64,000 nt of DNA from positions 1 through 64,000 of the forward strand of contig NZ_JAAATR010000036.1 of the NCBI RefSeq assembly GCF_009907385.1, in the 5' to 3' direction. Position numbers and translations under genes: made by a program. Positions 50,148 through 59,635 of the stretch are shown here, piece by piece (the first letter of the stretch is position 1; every line of letters starts with the position of its first letter). The notes beneath the pieces are model-generated. The model made no database searches, was not told the DNA's origin, and worked only from the letters and a program-made list of their open reading frames with translations. The DNA comes from Atlantibacter hermannii. Lineage in GTDB: Bacteria > Pseudomonadota > Gammaproteobacteria > Enterobacterales > Enterobacteriaceae.

Positions 50148-51095
50148 ATGAGAAACGTCTTAGTCACCGTTTCGAGTTTTTCCGAACGCTGCGTCAGCGC
50201 CTGTAAATTATTGCGGGACAAGCAATTTAATCTCATCTTCAGAAACAGCGTTGACCATTTGATACAGTCCGGGTCACCGTCATCGGGTTGCTCTGTTCAC
50301 GCAGCCATTGCGGGTAAAGACAGCTATGATGCCGGGACGCTAGCTCTGTTGCCGGAATTAAAAATCCTCTCACGATTCGGCACCGACGTTGACAATATTG
50401 ATATTGAGGCGGCGAGAAAGGCCGGCATTGTGGTAAATCACGCTCCCGGCATTAATGCCAGTTCGGTGGCCGAATTCATTATGGGCCTGATTTTTTCCGG
50501 CCTGAGAAATATTCCCGGTAATGACAGGGACATGCAGAATGGTTAACGGGGATATTCGCTGGGAAGCGAGCTAAACAATAAGCGTATTGGCCTGTTAGGA
50601 TTTGGCAATATCGCTAAAACGCTGGTTAAAAGGCTGTCGGGCTTTGAGACTGAAATTCTGGCCTTTGACAACAATCCCGATTACCGCGAGTCGGCAAAGC
50701 TCGGCGTTAAGTTTGTTTCCGTCGATGACATCTTTATGCAGTCGAACATTATTGTCGTTCTTCTTCCTTATGCGCCAGCACTGGAAAATTTTATCAGCCA
50801 CAAATACCTGTCGATGATGCGAAACGGTGCGCTACTCATCAATACCGCACGGGGGAAACTGCTTGATGAAACCGCATTATTACAGGTGATTGACGAGCGG
50901 AATATATTTGCCGCACTGGATGTATTCAGTCAGGAGCCGCTGCCGCCATTCAGTCCGTTGCTGCATTCCAGAAATATTATTACGACACCGCACATTGCTG
51001 CCGAGACGGTCGAGTCATACCATAACACCGGCATTTATACTGCCCGGTCAATTATAGATTTCTTTGACGGCAAAACGGTCAAAAATTGTCTGTAA
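50148..51095 (+). pseudogene. D-2-hydroxyacid dehydrogenase (SerA-like), interrupted by in-frame TAA
   Basis: One reading frame of 315 codons encodes a phosphoglycerate-dehydrogenase-like protein but contains a TAA at 50544-50546. Upstream (132 codons) lies the N-terminal catalytic part (LKILSRFGTDVDNIDIEAARKAG, GINASSVAEFIMG). Downstream, in the same frame, are the Rossmann motif IGLLGFGNI, catalytic Arg in INTARGKL, Glu in FSQEPLP and His in TPHIAAE. Since both halves stay in phase, the lesion is a nonsense change or in-frame indel, not a frameshift. The stop falls at NG-stop-RGYSLGSEL, just ahead of the NAD-binding domain. Recoding or a sequencing error remain possible. It is 66 bp after the isomerase gene, the last gene of the operon. 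Confidence 0.85.
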
Positions 51096-51158
51096 GGACT
51101 GAAAAACTTGTCCGGAATGCTCAGCAGGGAAGGGGGCCTGCAGGAAATATACAGACGC

Positions 51159-51194
51159 AAAAAAAACCGCAAGCCGTTGATGGCCGTGCGGTTT
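51159..51194 (-). terminator. terminator of the metZWV tRNA operon
   Basis: On the minus strand AAACCGCACGGCC and GGCTTGCGGTTT form a stem with a 6-nt loop (one mismatch), followed by TTTTTG. Confidence 0.75.
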
Positions 51195-51236
51195 CTTGTC
51201 TTCTTAAGCTTATACGGGCGCCTTAAAATAAGGCGT

Positions 51237-51313
<77 letters not shown>

Positions 51314-51347
51314 TCACCGTACTGCTTATATTTCTCTAAATTTTTAC

Positions 51348-51424
<77 letters not shown>

Positions 51425-51576
51425 TCCGATTCTGCTGCGCATTTCAAATCACATGTGCGTTGGCTTTCCTCGTTCACCTTAGTCACTTACTTATGTAAGC
51501 TCCTAAGGATTCACTGCGTCGCCACCTTCCTGTGATTCGAACTGCTTTGCAGAATAATACTTCTCTGGATTTTTAT
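51425..51576 (-). repeat. enlarged spacer with tRNA-operon-type repeat between metZ and metW
   Basis: A 152-bp spacer where about 33 bp is expected. On the minus strand it contains GGAGCTTACATAAGTAAGTG, an inverted repeat (CTTAC/GTAAG), and flanking GAACGAGGAAAGCCAACGC. Similar unit sequences occur, as I recall, next to other enterobacterial tRNA genes. It would be excised as an internal transcribed spacer. Confidence 0.5.
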
Positions 51577-51653
<77 letters not shown>

Positions 51654-51666
51654 TCCGTGGATGCGC

Positions 51667-51694
51667 ACTATACTCCGCTGACAGTTCGATGCAA
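51667..51694 (-). promoter_or_regulatory. stable-RNA promoter of metZWV
   Basis: On the minus strand TTGCAT (51689-51694), a 16-bp spacer, TATAGT (51667-51672) and a GC-rich discriminator (GCGC), the type inhibited by ppGpp. Confidence 0.7.
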
Positions 51695-51857
51695 CCCTTT
51701 TTGTAACAAAACCACCGATTTTGGCACGCACGGGCTAAATATCTGGTCAAATGCGCAATTTTTAGACGTTATGGCGATATTGCGCCAGGCGCGCATTTCA
51801 TTAGCCGGAACGGTTTGCTATCTTCGCCTGCACGGCGCGGCAAACTGAGACTGAATA

Positions 51858-52958
51858 ATGAAAGGACGTTGGACAAAATTTTTACTTACAGGGGCGATGG
51901 TAGCAGTGCTCGCATCCTGTTCATCAAAACCGACCGATCGCGGTCAGCAATATAAAGACGGCAAATTAAATCAGCCCTTTTCTCTGGTTAACCAGCCCGA
52001 TGCCATGGGCGCGCCGATTAACGCCGGGGATTTTGCCCAACAGGTGACGGAAATTCGCAATGCGTCGCCGCGTCTGTATAACAGCCAGAGCAACGTCTAT
52101 TCAGCGGTACAACAGTGGTTGCGTTCCGGTGGCGACACCCGCACCATGCGCCAGTTCGGCCTTGACGCCTGGCAGATGGAAGGCGCGGATAACTACGGCA
52201 ACGTCCAGTTTACCGGTTACTACACCCCGGTGATCCAGGCGCGCCACACCCGTCAGGGTGAATTCCAGTACCCCATCTACCGTATGCCGCCTAAGCGTGG
52301 CGGGCGTCTGCCGTCACGTGCCGAAATTTACGCGGGCGCGCTGAGTGAATCCTATGTGCTGGCCTACAGCAACTCCCTGATGGACAACTTCATTATGGAT
52401 GTGCAGGGCAGTGGCTATATTGATTTCGGCGACGGCGGCCCGCTGACGTTCTTCGGCTACGCAGGCAAGAATGGCCATGGCTACTACGCCATCGGCAAGG
52501 TGCTGATCGACCGCGGTGAAGTAAAGAAAGAAGATATGTCGATGCAGGCGATCCGCCACTGGGGCGAAACGCACAGCGAGGCGGAAGTACGCGAGCTGTT
52601 AGAAAACAACCCGTCGTTCGTGTTCTTTAAACCGCAAAGTTATTCGCCGGTGAAGGGCGCGAGCGCCGTGCCGCTGATTGGCCGCGCATCGGTGGCCTCC
52701 GATCGGTCAATTATTCCGGCAGGTACCACGCTGTTGGCGGAAGTCCCGCTGCTGGACAACAACGGCAAGTTCAACGGACAATATGAACTGCGCGTGATGG
52801 TGGCGCTGGATGTTGGCGGGGCAATCAAAGGCCAGCATTTCGACATCTACCAGGGTATCGGCGCTGACGCCGGGCATCGCGCGGGCTGGTATAATCACTA
52901 TGGCCGCGTCTGGGTGCTGAAACCCGCACCGGGCACCGGCAGCGTATTTAACGGTTAA
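51858..52958 (+). CDS. mltA: membrane-bound lytic transglycosylase A
   Basis: A 366-residue outer-membrane lipoprotein (lipobox LASC, Cys21) that cleaves peptidoglycan glycan strands to 1,6-anhydromuropeptides. A MltA barrel domain and a C-terminal 3D domain with the conserved Asp triplet region (VALDVGGAIKGQHFDIYQG, about 310-328) are present. Downstream of the divergent tRNA operon, as in E. coli. Confidence 0.95.
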   Translation: MKGRWTKFLLTGAMVAVLASCSSKPTDRGQQYKDGKLNQPFSLVNQPDAMGAPINAGDFAQQVTEIRNASPRLYNSQSNVYSAVQQWLRSGGDTRTMRQFGLDAWQMEGADNYGNVQFTGYYTPVIQARHTRQGEFQYPIYRMPPKRGGRLPSRAEIYAGALSESYVLAYSNSLMDNFIMDVQGSGYIDFGDGGPLTFFGYAGKNGHGYYAIGKVLIDRGEVKKEDMSMQAIRHWGETHSEAEVRELLENNPSFVFFKPQSYSPVKGASAVPLIGRASVASDRSIIPAGTTLLAEVPLLDNNGKFNGQYELRVMVALDVGGAIKGQHFDIYQGIGADAGHRAGWYNHYGRVWVLKPAPGTGSVFNG

Positions 52959-53007
52959 TCCTTTCTTATAGCGGGTCTCTGGCCCGCCTTCTGGTTCTGA
53001 GGTTTTC

Positions 53008-53814
53008 ATGGCTGTGGTAATAACGGACGCCTGGCGTAGCCGCTTTGGCGGCACGGCGCGTTTATATGGTCAACAGGCGCTGCAACTGTTTGCGGACGCG
53101 CACATCTGCGTAGTGGGGATCGGCGGCGTGGGGTCGTGGGCGGCGGAAGCGCTGGCGCGTACCGGGATCGGCGCGATCACGCTGATTGATATGGACGATG
53201 TGTGCGTCACCAATACCAACCGGCAAATCCACGCCTTGCGCGATAACGTCGGCCTGGCGAAAGCGGAAGTGATGGCGGAGCGCCTGCGGCAGATCAACCC
53301 GGAGTGCCGCGTCACGGTAGTGGATGACTTCGTGACGGCGGATAACGTCGCCGCGCTGCTCAATCAGGGCTTTAGCTATGTGATTGACGCCATTGACAGC
53401 GTACGCCCAAAAGCCGCTCTGATCGCTTACTGTCGCCGCAATAAAATACCGCTGGTCACCACCGGCGGCGCGGGCGGGCAAATCGACCCGACGCAAATTC
53501 AGGTCACCGATCTGGCGAAAACGATTCAGGACCCGCTGGCGGCAAAACTGCGCGAACGGCTGAAAAGCGATTTTGGCATAGTAAAAAACAGCAAGGGCAA
53601 GCTGGGCGTGGATTGCGTGTTTTCGACGGAAGCGCTGGTTTACCCCCAGGCGGACGGTTCAGTTTGTGCGGCGAAAAGCACCGCTGAAGGGCCGAAACGG
53701 ATGGACTGCGCCTCCGGCTTCGGGGCGGCAACCATGGTGACGGCGACCTTTGGGTTTGTCGCCGTATCCCACGCGTTAAAGAAAATGCTCGCTAAAGCGG
53801 CGCGCGCCGCGTAA
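53008..53814 (+). CDS. tcdA: tRNA threonylcarbamoyladenosine dehydratase TcdA (CsdL)
   Basis: A 268-residue E1/ThiF-family ATP enzyme forming the cyclic ct6A37 modification of tRNA. ATP-binding GIGGVGSW (about 36-43), the Arg finger region NTNRQIHAL and the TEALVYPQ segment are conserved. It uses the CsdA-CsdE pair encoded convergently next to it. Confidence 0.95.
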   Translation: MAVVITDAWRSRFGGTARLYGQQALQLFADAHICVVGIGGVGSWAAEALARTGIGAITLIDMDDVCVTNTNRQIHALRDNVGLAKAEVMAERLRQINPECRVTVVDDFVTADNVAALLNQGFSYVIDAIDSVRPKAALIAYCRRNKIPLVTTGGAGGQIDPTQIQVTDLAKTIQDPLAAKLRERLKSDFGIVKNSKGKLGVDCVFSTEALVYPQADGSVCAAKSTAEGPKRMDCASGFGAATMVTATFGFVAVSHALKKMLAKAARAA

Positions 53815-53817
53815 CGG

Positions 53818-54261
53818 TCAGGCCTCCCGCGCCGCCTGCGCCACCGCATTCGCCAGGGCCTCTAACCCCTGGCTGCGGGAAGCGCTAATCTGGGCGCGCA
53901 ATCCGAGCGTATCAAACAGCGCCAGCGGATCCTGACGGGTCAACTGCTCCGGCGTTTTGCCTTCAATCGCCGTGAGCAGGATCGCCAGCAGGCCGCGCAC
54001 TATCCGGCCTTCGCTGTCGCCATAAAAATGCATGGTGCCGTCGGCCTGGCGGGTATGCCCCAGCCAGACGCGGTTTTCGCATCCGGCGATCTCAATGTTT
54101 TCCTGTTTTAAATCAGCTGGCAGCGGCGGCAGTTGTTTGCCCAGCAGGATCAGCTGGCGATACTTATCTTCCCACTGACTGAGCGGCGCGAACTGCTGGC
54201 GCAGCGTCTCTTCAGTGATCGAGGTGCCGAACGGATGCCCGGCCAGAAAGGTACTTGTCAT
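53818..54261 (-). CDS. csdE: sulfur acceptor protein CsdE
   Basis: A 147-residue SufE-like protein taking persulfide sulfur from CsdA. The acceptor Cys61-type residue is in IAGCENRVW. It starts directly after the csdA stop in the same operon. Confidence 0.94.
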   Translation of the reverse strand: MTSTFLAGHPFGTSITEETLRQQFAPLSQWEDKYRQLILLGKQLPPLPADLKQENIEIAGCENRVWLGHTRQADGTMHFYGDSEGRIVRGLLAILLTAIEGKTPEQLTRQDPLALFDTLGLRAQISASRSQGLEALANAVAQAAREA

Positions 54262-55467
54262 TTAATCCACCAAAAGTTCCAGCGCCTGGTCAACGGCGGC
54301 GACCAGCGCGTCTACATCCTGCCGGGTATTATAGGGCGCAAAAGAGGCGCGCAGCGTGCCGCTCACGCCCAGCGCCGCCAGCAGCGGCTGGGCGCAGTGT
54401 TGCCCGGCACGCAGCGCAATGCCGGATTGCGTCAGCAACGTCACCATATCGCTGTGATGAACGCCTGCAAAATCAAAGGCTAACAGGCTTGAATCCTGAC
54501 AGCGGAAACTGCGAAAGCCGGGCCGTTTAGCCAGCGCGTCTTCCGCCAGCGTCGCCAGCCCGCGGCTGTAGCTTTCCGATTCAACGACGTCTACGGTCGC
54601 CAGCCATTCCAGCGCCGCGCTCAGCCCCATCACGCCCGCCACGTTCGGCGTACCGGCTTCGAAACGCCAGGGCGCAGGCTTAGGTTTAAAGCCCTCGAAC
54701 GAAACCTCGGTGAGCATTTTGCCGCCGCCGAGCCAGGGCGCCATCTGGTTTAGCAACGCGGTTTTGCCATACAGCACGCCGATCCCGGTGGGTCCGTAGA
54801 GCTTATGGCCGGAGAAGGCATAAAAATCGATGTCCAGCGCCTGAACGTTGGCCGGACAATGCACCACGCCCTGCGCGCCATCCACCATAACAACCGCGCC
54901 CGCTGCATGGGCGAGAGCAATAGCCTTTGCCAGATCCGGGCAACCGCCGGTCACGTTCGACATTTGTCCCAGCGCCAGAATGCGGGTACGCGGGGTGATG
55001 AGCGCCACCAGGCTCTCCACGTCCGGTAAATAGCTGGCATTGAGCTGCAGTTTGACGATGCGCGCGCCGGTCTGCTGCGCCACCATCAGCCAGGGCACCA
55101 GGTTAGCGTGGTGCTCGGCAACGCTGACGATAATTTCATCGTCCGGCTTGAGGCGCGGGCGCGCGTAACACTGGGCGACGATATTAATGGCTTCGGTGGT
55201 GCCGCGCGTCCAGACAATATCATGGCTCTGCGGGGCATTGATGAGCCGGGCGACGCGATCGCGCGCCGCTTCGTATTGCGCGGTCAGGCGTTGAGCGCTG
55301 GCGAACTGGCTGCGATGAACGTTGCCGGCACTTAAACTATAAAATTGTTGTGCAGCATCGATTACCGCCTGCGGTTTTAAGGCGGTGGCGGCGCTGTCCA
55401 GATATACGCCCGCGTCGGCCAGCGCGGGAAAGGCGCTGCGAAACAGGGTGGGGTTGAATGCTGTCAT
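54262..55467 (-). CDS. csdA: cysteine desulfurase CsdA
   Basis: A 401-residue PLP desulfurase (class II, SufS-like). PLP lysine in SGHKLYGPTG, active Cys in GQHCAQPLL (about 358). ATG 55467 has a GAGAGGA site and yields the E. coli length; the extended upstream frame is discarded. Makes persulfide for CsdE and TcdA. Confidence 0.95.
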   Translation of the reverse strand: MTAFNPTLFRSAFPALADAGVYLDSAATALKPQAVIDAAQQFYSLSAGNVHRSQFASAQRLTAQYEAARDRVARLINAPQSHDIVWTRGTTEAINIVAQCYARPRLKPDDEIIVSVAEHHANLVPWLMVAQQTGARIVKLQLNASYLPDVESLVALITPRTRILALGQMSNVTGGCPDLAKAIALAHAAGAVVMVDGAQGVVHCPANVQALDIDFYAFSGHKLYGPTGIGVLYGKTALLNQMAPWLGGGKMLTEVSFEGFKPKPAPWRFEAGTPNVAGVMGLSAALEWLATVDVVESESYSRGLATLAEDALAKRPGFRSFRCQDSSLLAFDFAGVHHSDMVTLLTQSGIALRAGQHCAQPLLAALGVSGTLRASFAPYNTRQDVDALVAAVDQALELLVD

Positions 55468-55657
55468 GGCGATCCTCTCATTTAATGAGATCGTGGCGCA
55501 TTTCACTGGCTGACACAAGGCGATTGATAATCCTCGGATTAGTCTGTTTATCCAGGCAACCCAGCGAAAGAACGTTATGCTAATTATTGTTTGGCAAATA
55601 TTTTTGCCTGTTAGCAGTTGAGCTTTACAGAGCATGAAACTCTACGAGGAGAAGAAT

Positions 55658-55885
55658 ATGAAAAAGACAGCCGCAGTAGTATCCGCTTGTGTAATGGCTT
55701 TTGCCCTGAGCGCCTGTTCCAGTCCGAACTATGTGATGCACACGAATGATGGTCGCTCCATCGTGTCCGAAGGCAAGCCGCAAACCGATAAAGAAACCGG
55801 TATGATCAAATATACCGATGCCAACGGCAACAAGCAGCAGATCAATCACAGCGATATCAAAGAGATGGTTGAGCTGGAACGTTAA
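55658..55885 (+). CDS. ygdI: small lipoprotein YgdI (DUF903)
   Basis: A 75-residue lipoprotein, lipobox LSAC (Cys20), followed by one DUF903 domain (NYVMHTNDGRSIVSEGKP). Paralogue of YgdR at 22.5 kb. ATG 55658 follows GAGGAGAAG; the longer frame is unlikely. It ends convergent to gcvB. Confidence 0.92.
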   Translation: MKKTAAVVSACVMAFALSACSSPNYVMHTNDGRSIVSEGKPQTDKETGMIKYTDANGNKQQINHSDIKEMVELER

Positions 55886-55903
55886 GACAAGCAAGCAGTA
55901 GAT

Positions 55904-56118
55904 AAAAAAAAGCACCGCAATTTGCGGTGCTACATTAATCACTATGGACAGACAGGGTAAATGTACAGGAAGTGAAAAGGGGTAGTCTCGCTACCGAGGT
56001 CTGAATCGCAGACCAATTGCAAACACAACAACACAACATCACAACCGTAAGCCAAAAGCCCTCAGCATTATCGTTCACAACGACCATCCCAATGACTTTT
56101 CGTTCCGGCTCAGGAAGT
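55904..56118 (-). ncRNA. gcvB: GcvB small RNA
   Basis: About 215 nt on the minus strand. It begins ACTTCCTGAGCCGGAACGAA, contains the GT-rich target-binding region R1 (the alternating TTGTGATGTTGTG run, complement of 56006-56040), the TTGCAATTGGTCTGCGATTC hairpin region and ends in AGCACCGC-AAATT-GCGGTGCT plus a T-run. GcvB is divergent from gcvA, as in E. coli, where GcvA activates it under high glycine. It represses dppA, oppA and many amino-acid transport genes through Hfq. Confidence 0.95.
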
Positions 56119-56246
56119 GCCGCAATAATAGGTATTTGCTGGTGCAACCTCAACGGACAATTTATAATAGCTCAGATAAAAAAAACTAATAGGTTAACTC
56201 TTGTTTCCTGTTTGTTACTGAGCATTAACATACAAGTCCGGTGCCC

Positions 56247-57164
56247 ATGTCAAAGCGATTACCACCCCTTAACGCATTACGCGTATTTGATGCAGCAGCC
56301 CGCCATTTAAGCTTCACCAGGGCGGCAGAAGAACTGTTCGTCACCCAGGCGGCAGTGAGCCATCAAATTAAGTCTCTGGAAGATTTTCTCGGATTAAAAC
56401 TATTTCGCCGACGCAATCGCTCGTTATTGCTCACGGAAGAGGGCCAGAGTTATTTTCTGGACATCAAAGAAATTTTCTCGCAGCTTACCGAGGCGACCCG
56501 TAAACTTCAGGCGCGCAGCGCTAAGGGCGCGCTGACGGTGAGTCTGCTGCCGAGCTTTGCCATCCACTGGTTGGTGCCCCGTCTTTCCAGCTTTAATATG
56601 GCTTATCCCGGCATTGACGTGCGAATTCAGGCGGTGGATCGCCAGGAAGATAAGCTGGCGGACGACGTCGACGTGGCGATTTTCTACGGGCGCGGCAACT
56701 GGCCGGGATTGCGGGTTGAAAAACTGTATGCAGAATATTTGCTGCCGGTCTGCTCGCCGATGCTGTTAACCGGCGATAAGCCGCTGAAAACACCAGAAGA
56801 TTTAGCGCGTCATACGTTATTACATGATGCATCGCGTCGCGACTGGCAAACTTATACGCGTCAGCTTGGTCTTACTCATATTAACGTGCAGCAAGGACCG
56901 ATATTCAGCCACAGCGCCATGGTATTGCAGGCGGCGATCCACGGGCAGGGCATCGCGTTAGCCAATAACGTGATGGCGCAAACCGAAATCGAAGCCGGGC
57001 GTCTGGCTTGCCCGTTTAATGATGTGCTGGTGAGTAAAAACGCGTTTTATCTGGTATGTCATGACAGTCAGGCAGAACTGGGTAAAATAGCGGCCTTTCG
57101 TCAATGGATACTGTCGAAAGCAGCCAGCGAGCAGGAAAAATTCCGTTTTCGCTATGAGCAATAA
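56247..57164 (+). CDS. gcvA: GcvA, glycine-cleavage LysR-type regulator
   Basis: A 305-residue LysR-family regulator, N-terminal HTH (LSFTRAAEELFVTQAAVSHQ, residues 22-41) nearly identical to E. coli. It activates gcvTHP with glycine and represses it with purines via GcvR, and controls gcvB across the shared region 56119-56246. Start ATG 56247 (MSKRLPPLN). Confidence 0.96.
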   Translation: MSKRLPPLNALRVFDAAARHLSFTRAAEELFVTQAAVSHQIKSLEDFLGLKLFRRRNRSLLLTEEGQSYFLDIKEIFSQLTEATRKLQARSAKGALTVSLLPSFAIHWLVPRLSSFNMAYPGIDVRIQAVDRQEDKLADDVDVAIFYGRGNWPGLRVEKLYAEYLLPVCSPMLLTGDKPLKTPEDLARHTLLHDASRRDWQTYTRQLGLTHINVQQGPIFSHSAMVLQAAIHGQGIALANNVMAQTEIEAGRLACPFNDVLVSKNAFYLVCHDSQAELGKIAAFRQWILSKAASEQEKFRFRYEQ

Positions 57165-57209
57165 TCATTTTTTGCGTACCTCGGGTGCGCATGACTTTAG
57201 GGCTAACAC

Positions 57210-57605
57210 ATGACCAGCCGATTCATGCTGATTTTTACTGCCGTTAGCGGCTTTATTTTTGTGGCGCTTGGAGCGTTTGGCGCGCACGTATTAAGCAAAA
57301 CCATTGGGCCGATGGAGATGGGATGGATCCAGACCGGCCTGCAATATCAGGCGTTCCATACCCTGGCGATATTAGGTCTGGCGGTCGCGATGCAGCGTCG
57401 GATCAGCATTTGGTTTTACTGGAGCAGCGTATTTATGGCGCTGGGCACCGTATTATTCAGCGGCAGTCTGTATTGCCTGGCGCTGTCGCATTTGCGCCTG
57501 TGGGCGTTTGTTACGCCGGTGGGAGGCGTCAGCTTCCTCGCTGGCTGGATATTGATGTTAATTGGCGCAGTGCGTCTGAAACGAAAAGGCAGTGGGCATG
57601 AATAA
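57210..57605 (+). CDS. ygdD: membrane protein YgdD (DUF423)
   Basis: A 131-residue inner-membrane protein with four hydrophobic segments and the DUF423 pattern ([34 protein letters not shown]). Function unknown. It overlaps rlmM by 8 bp. Confidence 0.92.
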   Translation: MTSRFMLIFTAVSGFIFVALGAFGAHVLSKTIGPMEMGWIQTGLQYQAFHTLAILGLAVAMQRRISIWFYWSSVFMALGTVLFSGSLYCLALSHLRLWAFVTPVGGVSFLAGWILMLIGAVRLKRKGSGHE

Positions 57606-58698
57606 GGTAATTTTGTATTGCCGCCAGGGTTTTGAGAAAGAGTGTGCGGCGGAGATTACCGATAAAGCGGCTCTCCTGAACGTTTATGGGTTTGCACGCG
57701 TTAAAGAGCAATCCGGATACGTGATTTTTGAATGCTATCAGCCTGAAGAGGCGGATAAACTGGCGCGCGAACTGCCGTTCAGTTCGCTGATTTTCGCCCG
57801 TCAGATGTTCGTTGGCGGCGAGCTGTTGCAGAACCTGCCGCCGGAAGACCGTATTACGCCGATCGTCGGCATGTTGCAGGGCGTGGTGGAAAAAGGCGGC
57901 GACCTGCGTGTGGAAGTGGCCGACACCAATGAAAGCAAAGAGCTGATGAAGTTCTGCCGCAAATTCACCGTGCCGCTGCGCGCCGCACTGCGTGAAGCCA
58001 ATGTGCTGGCAAAGTTCGAAACTCCGAAACGCCCGGTGGTGCACGTTTTCTTTATTGCTCCCGGCTGCTGCTACACCGGCTATTCGTACACCAATAATAA
58101 TTCCCCGTTCTACATGGGTATCCCCCGGCTGAAATTCCCGGCAGATGCGCCCAGCCGTTCGACGCTGAAACTGGAAGAAGCGTTCCACGTGTTTATCCCG
58201 GCAGATGAGTGGGACGAACGTCTGGCGAACGGCATGCACGCCGTTGACCTGGGCGCGTGCCCCGGCGGCTGGACCTATCAGCTGGTGAAACGCAATATGT
58301 GGGTGGCGTCGGTGGATAACGGCCCGATGGCGCAAAGCCTGATGGATACCGGGCAGGTCACCTGGCTGCGCGAAGACGGTTTCCGCTATCGCCCCAACCG
58401 CAATAACATCTCCTGGCTTGTGTGCGATATGGTGGAAAAACCCGCTAAAGTGGCGGCGCTGATGGCACAATGGCTGGTCAACGGCTGGTGCCGCGAGGCG
58501 ATTTTTAACCTCAAACTGCCGATGAAAAAACGTTACGAGGAAGTGTCCCAGAATATCGCGTTTATTCAGGAACAGCTGGATGCCAACAACGTCAGCGCCC
58601 AGATCCAGGCGCGTCAGCTTTATCACGATCGTGAAGAAGTGACGGTACACGTACGCCGCATGTGGGCGGCGGTGGGCGGACGGCGCGACGAGCGCTAA
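57598..58698 (+). CDS. rlmM: 23S rRNA 2'-O-methyltransferase RlmM (Cm2498)
   Basis: A 366-residue SAM methyltransferase, N-terminal THUMP-like part and C-terminal Rossmann domain with [13 protein letters not shown] (about 222-234) and the K-D-K-E type catalytic set. ATG 57598 gives the E. coli length. In K-12 the fuc cluster follows; here xni follows convergently. Confidence 0.95.
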   Translation: MNKVILYCRQGFEKECAAEITDKAALLNVYGFARVKEQSGYVIFECYQPEEADKLARELPFSSLIFARQMFVGGELLQNLPPEDRITPIVGMLQGVVEKGGDLRVEVADTNESKELMKFCRKFTVPLRAALREANVLAKFETPKRPVVHVFFIAPGCCYTGYSYTNNNSPFYMGIPRLKFPADAPSRSTLKLEEAFHVFIPADEWDERLANGMHAVDLGACPGGWTYQLVKRNMWVASVDNGPMAQSLMDTGQVTWLREDGFRYRPNRNNISWLVCDMVEKPAKVAALMAQWLVNGWCREAIFNLKLPMKKRYEEVSQNIAFIQEQLDANNVSAQIQARQLYHDREEVTVHVRRMWAAVGGRRDER

Positions 58699-58713
58699 GC
58701 TGCTGTCAATGTT

Positions 58714-58745
58714 GCAAAGGGCCTGCGGGCCCTTTGTTGTTTCTC
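58714..58745 (+). terminator. terminator between rlmM and xni
   Basis: AAAGGGCC-TGC-GGGCCCTTT hairpin followed by GTTGTTTC; it may act in both directions. Confidence 0.65.
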
Positions 58746-58749
58746 AGGC

Positions 58750-59505
58750 TCAGCGCCGCGTCAGGCGCAGCTGTTGCAGATTGCCGTCCAGCTGGAGATC
58801 GGTTTTCAGTGTGGAAATCGTCCGGCTCAGAAACGCGCTTTCACGATGCGCGGCAAGCTTTTTTCGCCATTTCTCCGGCACGTTTTCCAGATCCGCATAA
58901 ATATTTTCCAGCGAGCCAAACGCGCTAATAAGCTGGGTCGCGCTTTTCGGCCCAATGCCCGCCACGCCGGGAATTTTTGAACTGCTTATGCCCGCCAGCC
59001 CCCAGTAATCCGAAAGCATGTGCGGCGCGACGCCATACTCTTTTTCGATAAACGGCGCGTCCAGCCAGCGCTTCTGAAAGTAATCCCGGATCTGGATCGC
59101 CGGTGACAGCAGCTGGCAATAGCCTTTATCGGTAGAAACAATCATCGCCTGATGACCGGCGCTGGCGATTTTTACCGCCAGGGTGGCGGCAAGATCGTCA
59201 GCCTCATTTCCCGGGGAATGCCAGCACGCTACGCCGTGGTCGGTAAACGCCCGTCGCAGGGCGGGCATTTCGGCGTGCAGATCGTCAGGCATTGGCGCGC
59301 GTCCCGCTTTGTAATCCGGGAAAAGCTGATGACGCCAGCCGCTATCGCGCGCCTCGTCGTCAAACACGGCGACGGCGTGGGTTGGATGACTGTGGACAAT
59401 TAACTGCTGAAGCGCATGAACGCAGGTATCTGCACAGGGGGAACCCTGTACGGCATGAATGCGACGAATAAGATTCAGTGCGTCAACGATTAATAGTACC
59501 GCCAT
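58750..59505 (-). CDS. xni: flap endonuclease Xni (ExoIX)
   Basis: A 251-residue FEN-family nuclease related to the 5'-nuclease domain of DNA polymerase I. Asp residues of the metal site appear in [26 protein letters not shown] and [10 protein letters not shown]; the helix-hairpin-helix region [13 protein letters not shown] follows. Same length as E. coli Xni. Confidence 0.94.
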   Translation of the reverse strand: MAVLLIVDALNLIRRIHAVQGSPCADTCVHALQQLIVHSHPTHAVAVFDDEARDSGWRHQLFPDYKAGRAPMPDDLHAEMPALRRAFTDHGVACWHSPGNEADDLAATLAVKIASAGHQAMIVSTDKGYCQLLSPAIQIRDYFQKRWLDAPFIEKEYGVAPHMLSDYWGLAGISSSKIPGVAGIGPKSATQLISAFGSLENIYADLENVPEKWRKKLAAHRESAFLSRTISTLKTDLQLDGNLQQLRLTRR

Positions 59506-59593
59506 GTATTCCGCCTCCGTGTCAATGTGGGGCTACCCTATCATTTCTCGATAGCGTGAACCACAAATGAGGGGAAATCAGGAAGGTATGCCG

Positions 59594-59627
59594 CAAAAAC
59601 AGCTCCGCCTTCACTGGGAAGGCGGAG
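59594..59627 (-). terminator. intrinsic terminator after sdaB
   Basis: On the minus strand CTCCGCCTTC and GAAGGCGGAG form a perfect 10-bp stem, then CTGTTTTTGC. Confidence 0.75.
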
Positions 59628-59635
59628 AAGGAGGG

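Noticed and set aside
50602-50817. Frameshift as the cause of the broken dehydrogenase
   Set aside because: Upstream and downstream coding parts share one frame; only a TAA separates them, so the out-of-frame ORF here is a shadow.
45430-51236. Integrase-borne genomic island with att repeats
   Set aside because: The block sits beside tRNA genes but no integrase or truncated tRNA 3' end duplicate was found in or next to it.
57529-58650. 373-codon ORF antisense to rlmM
   Set aside because: It mirrors the third-position bias of rlmM; His/Gln-rich translation is typical of an antisense shadow.
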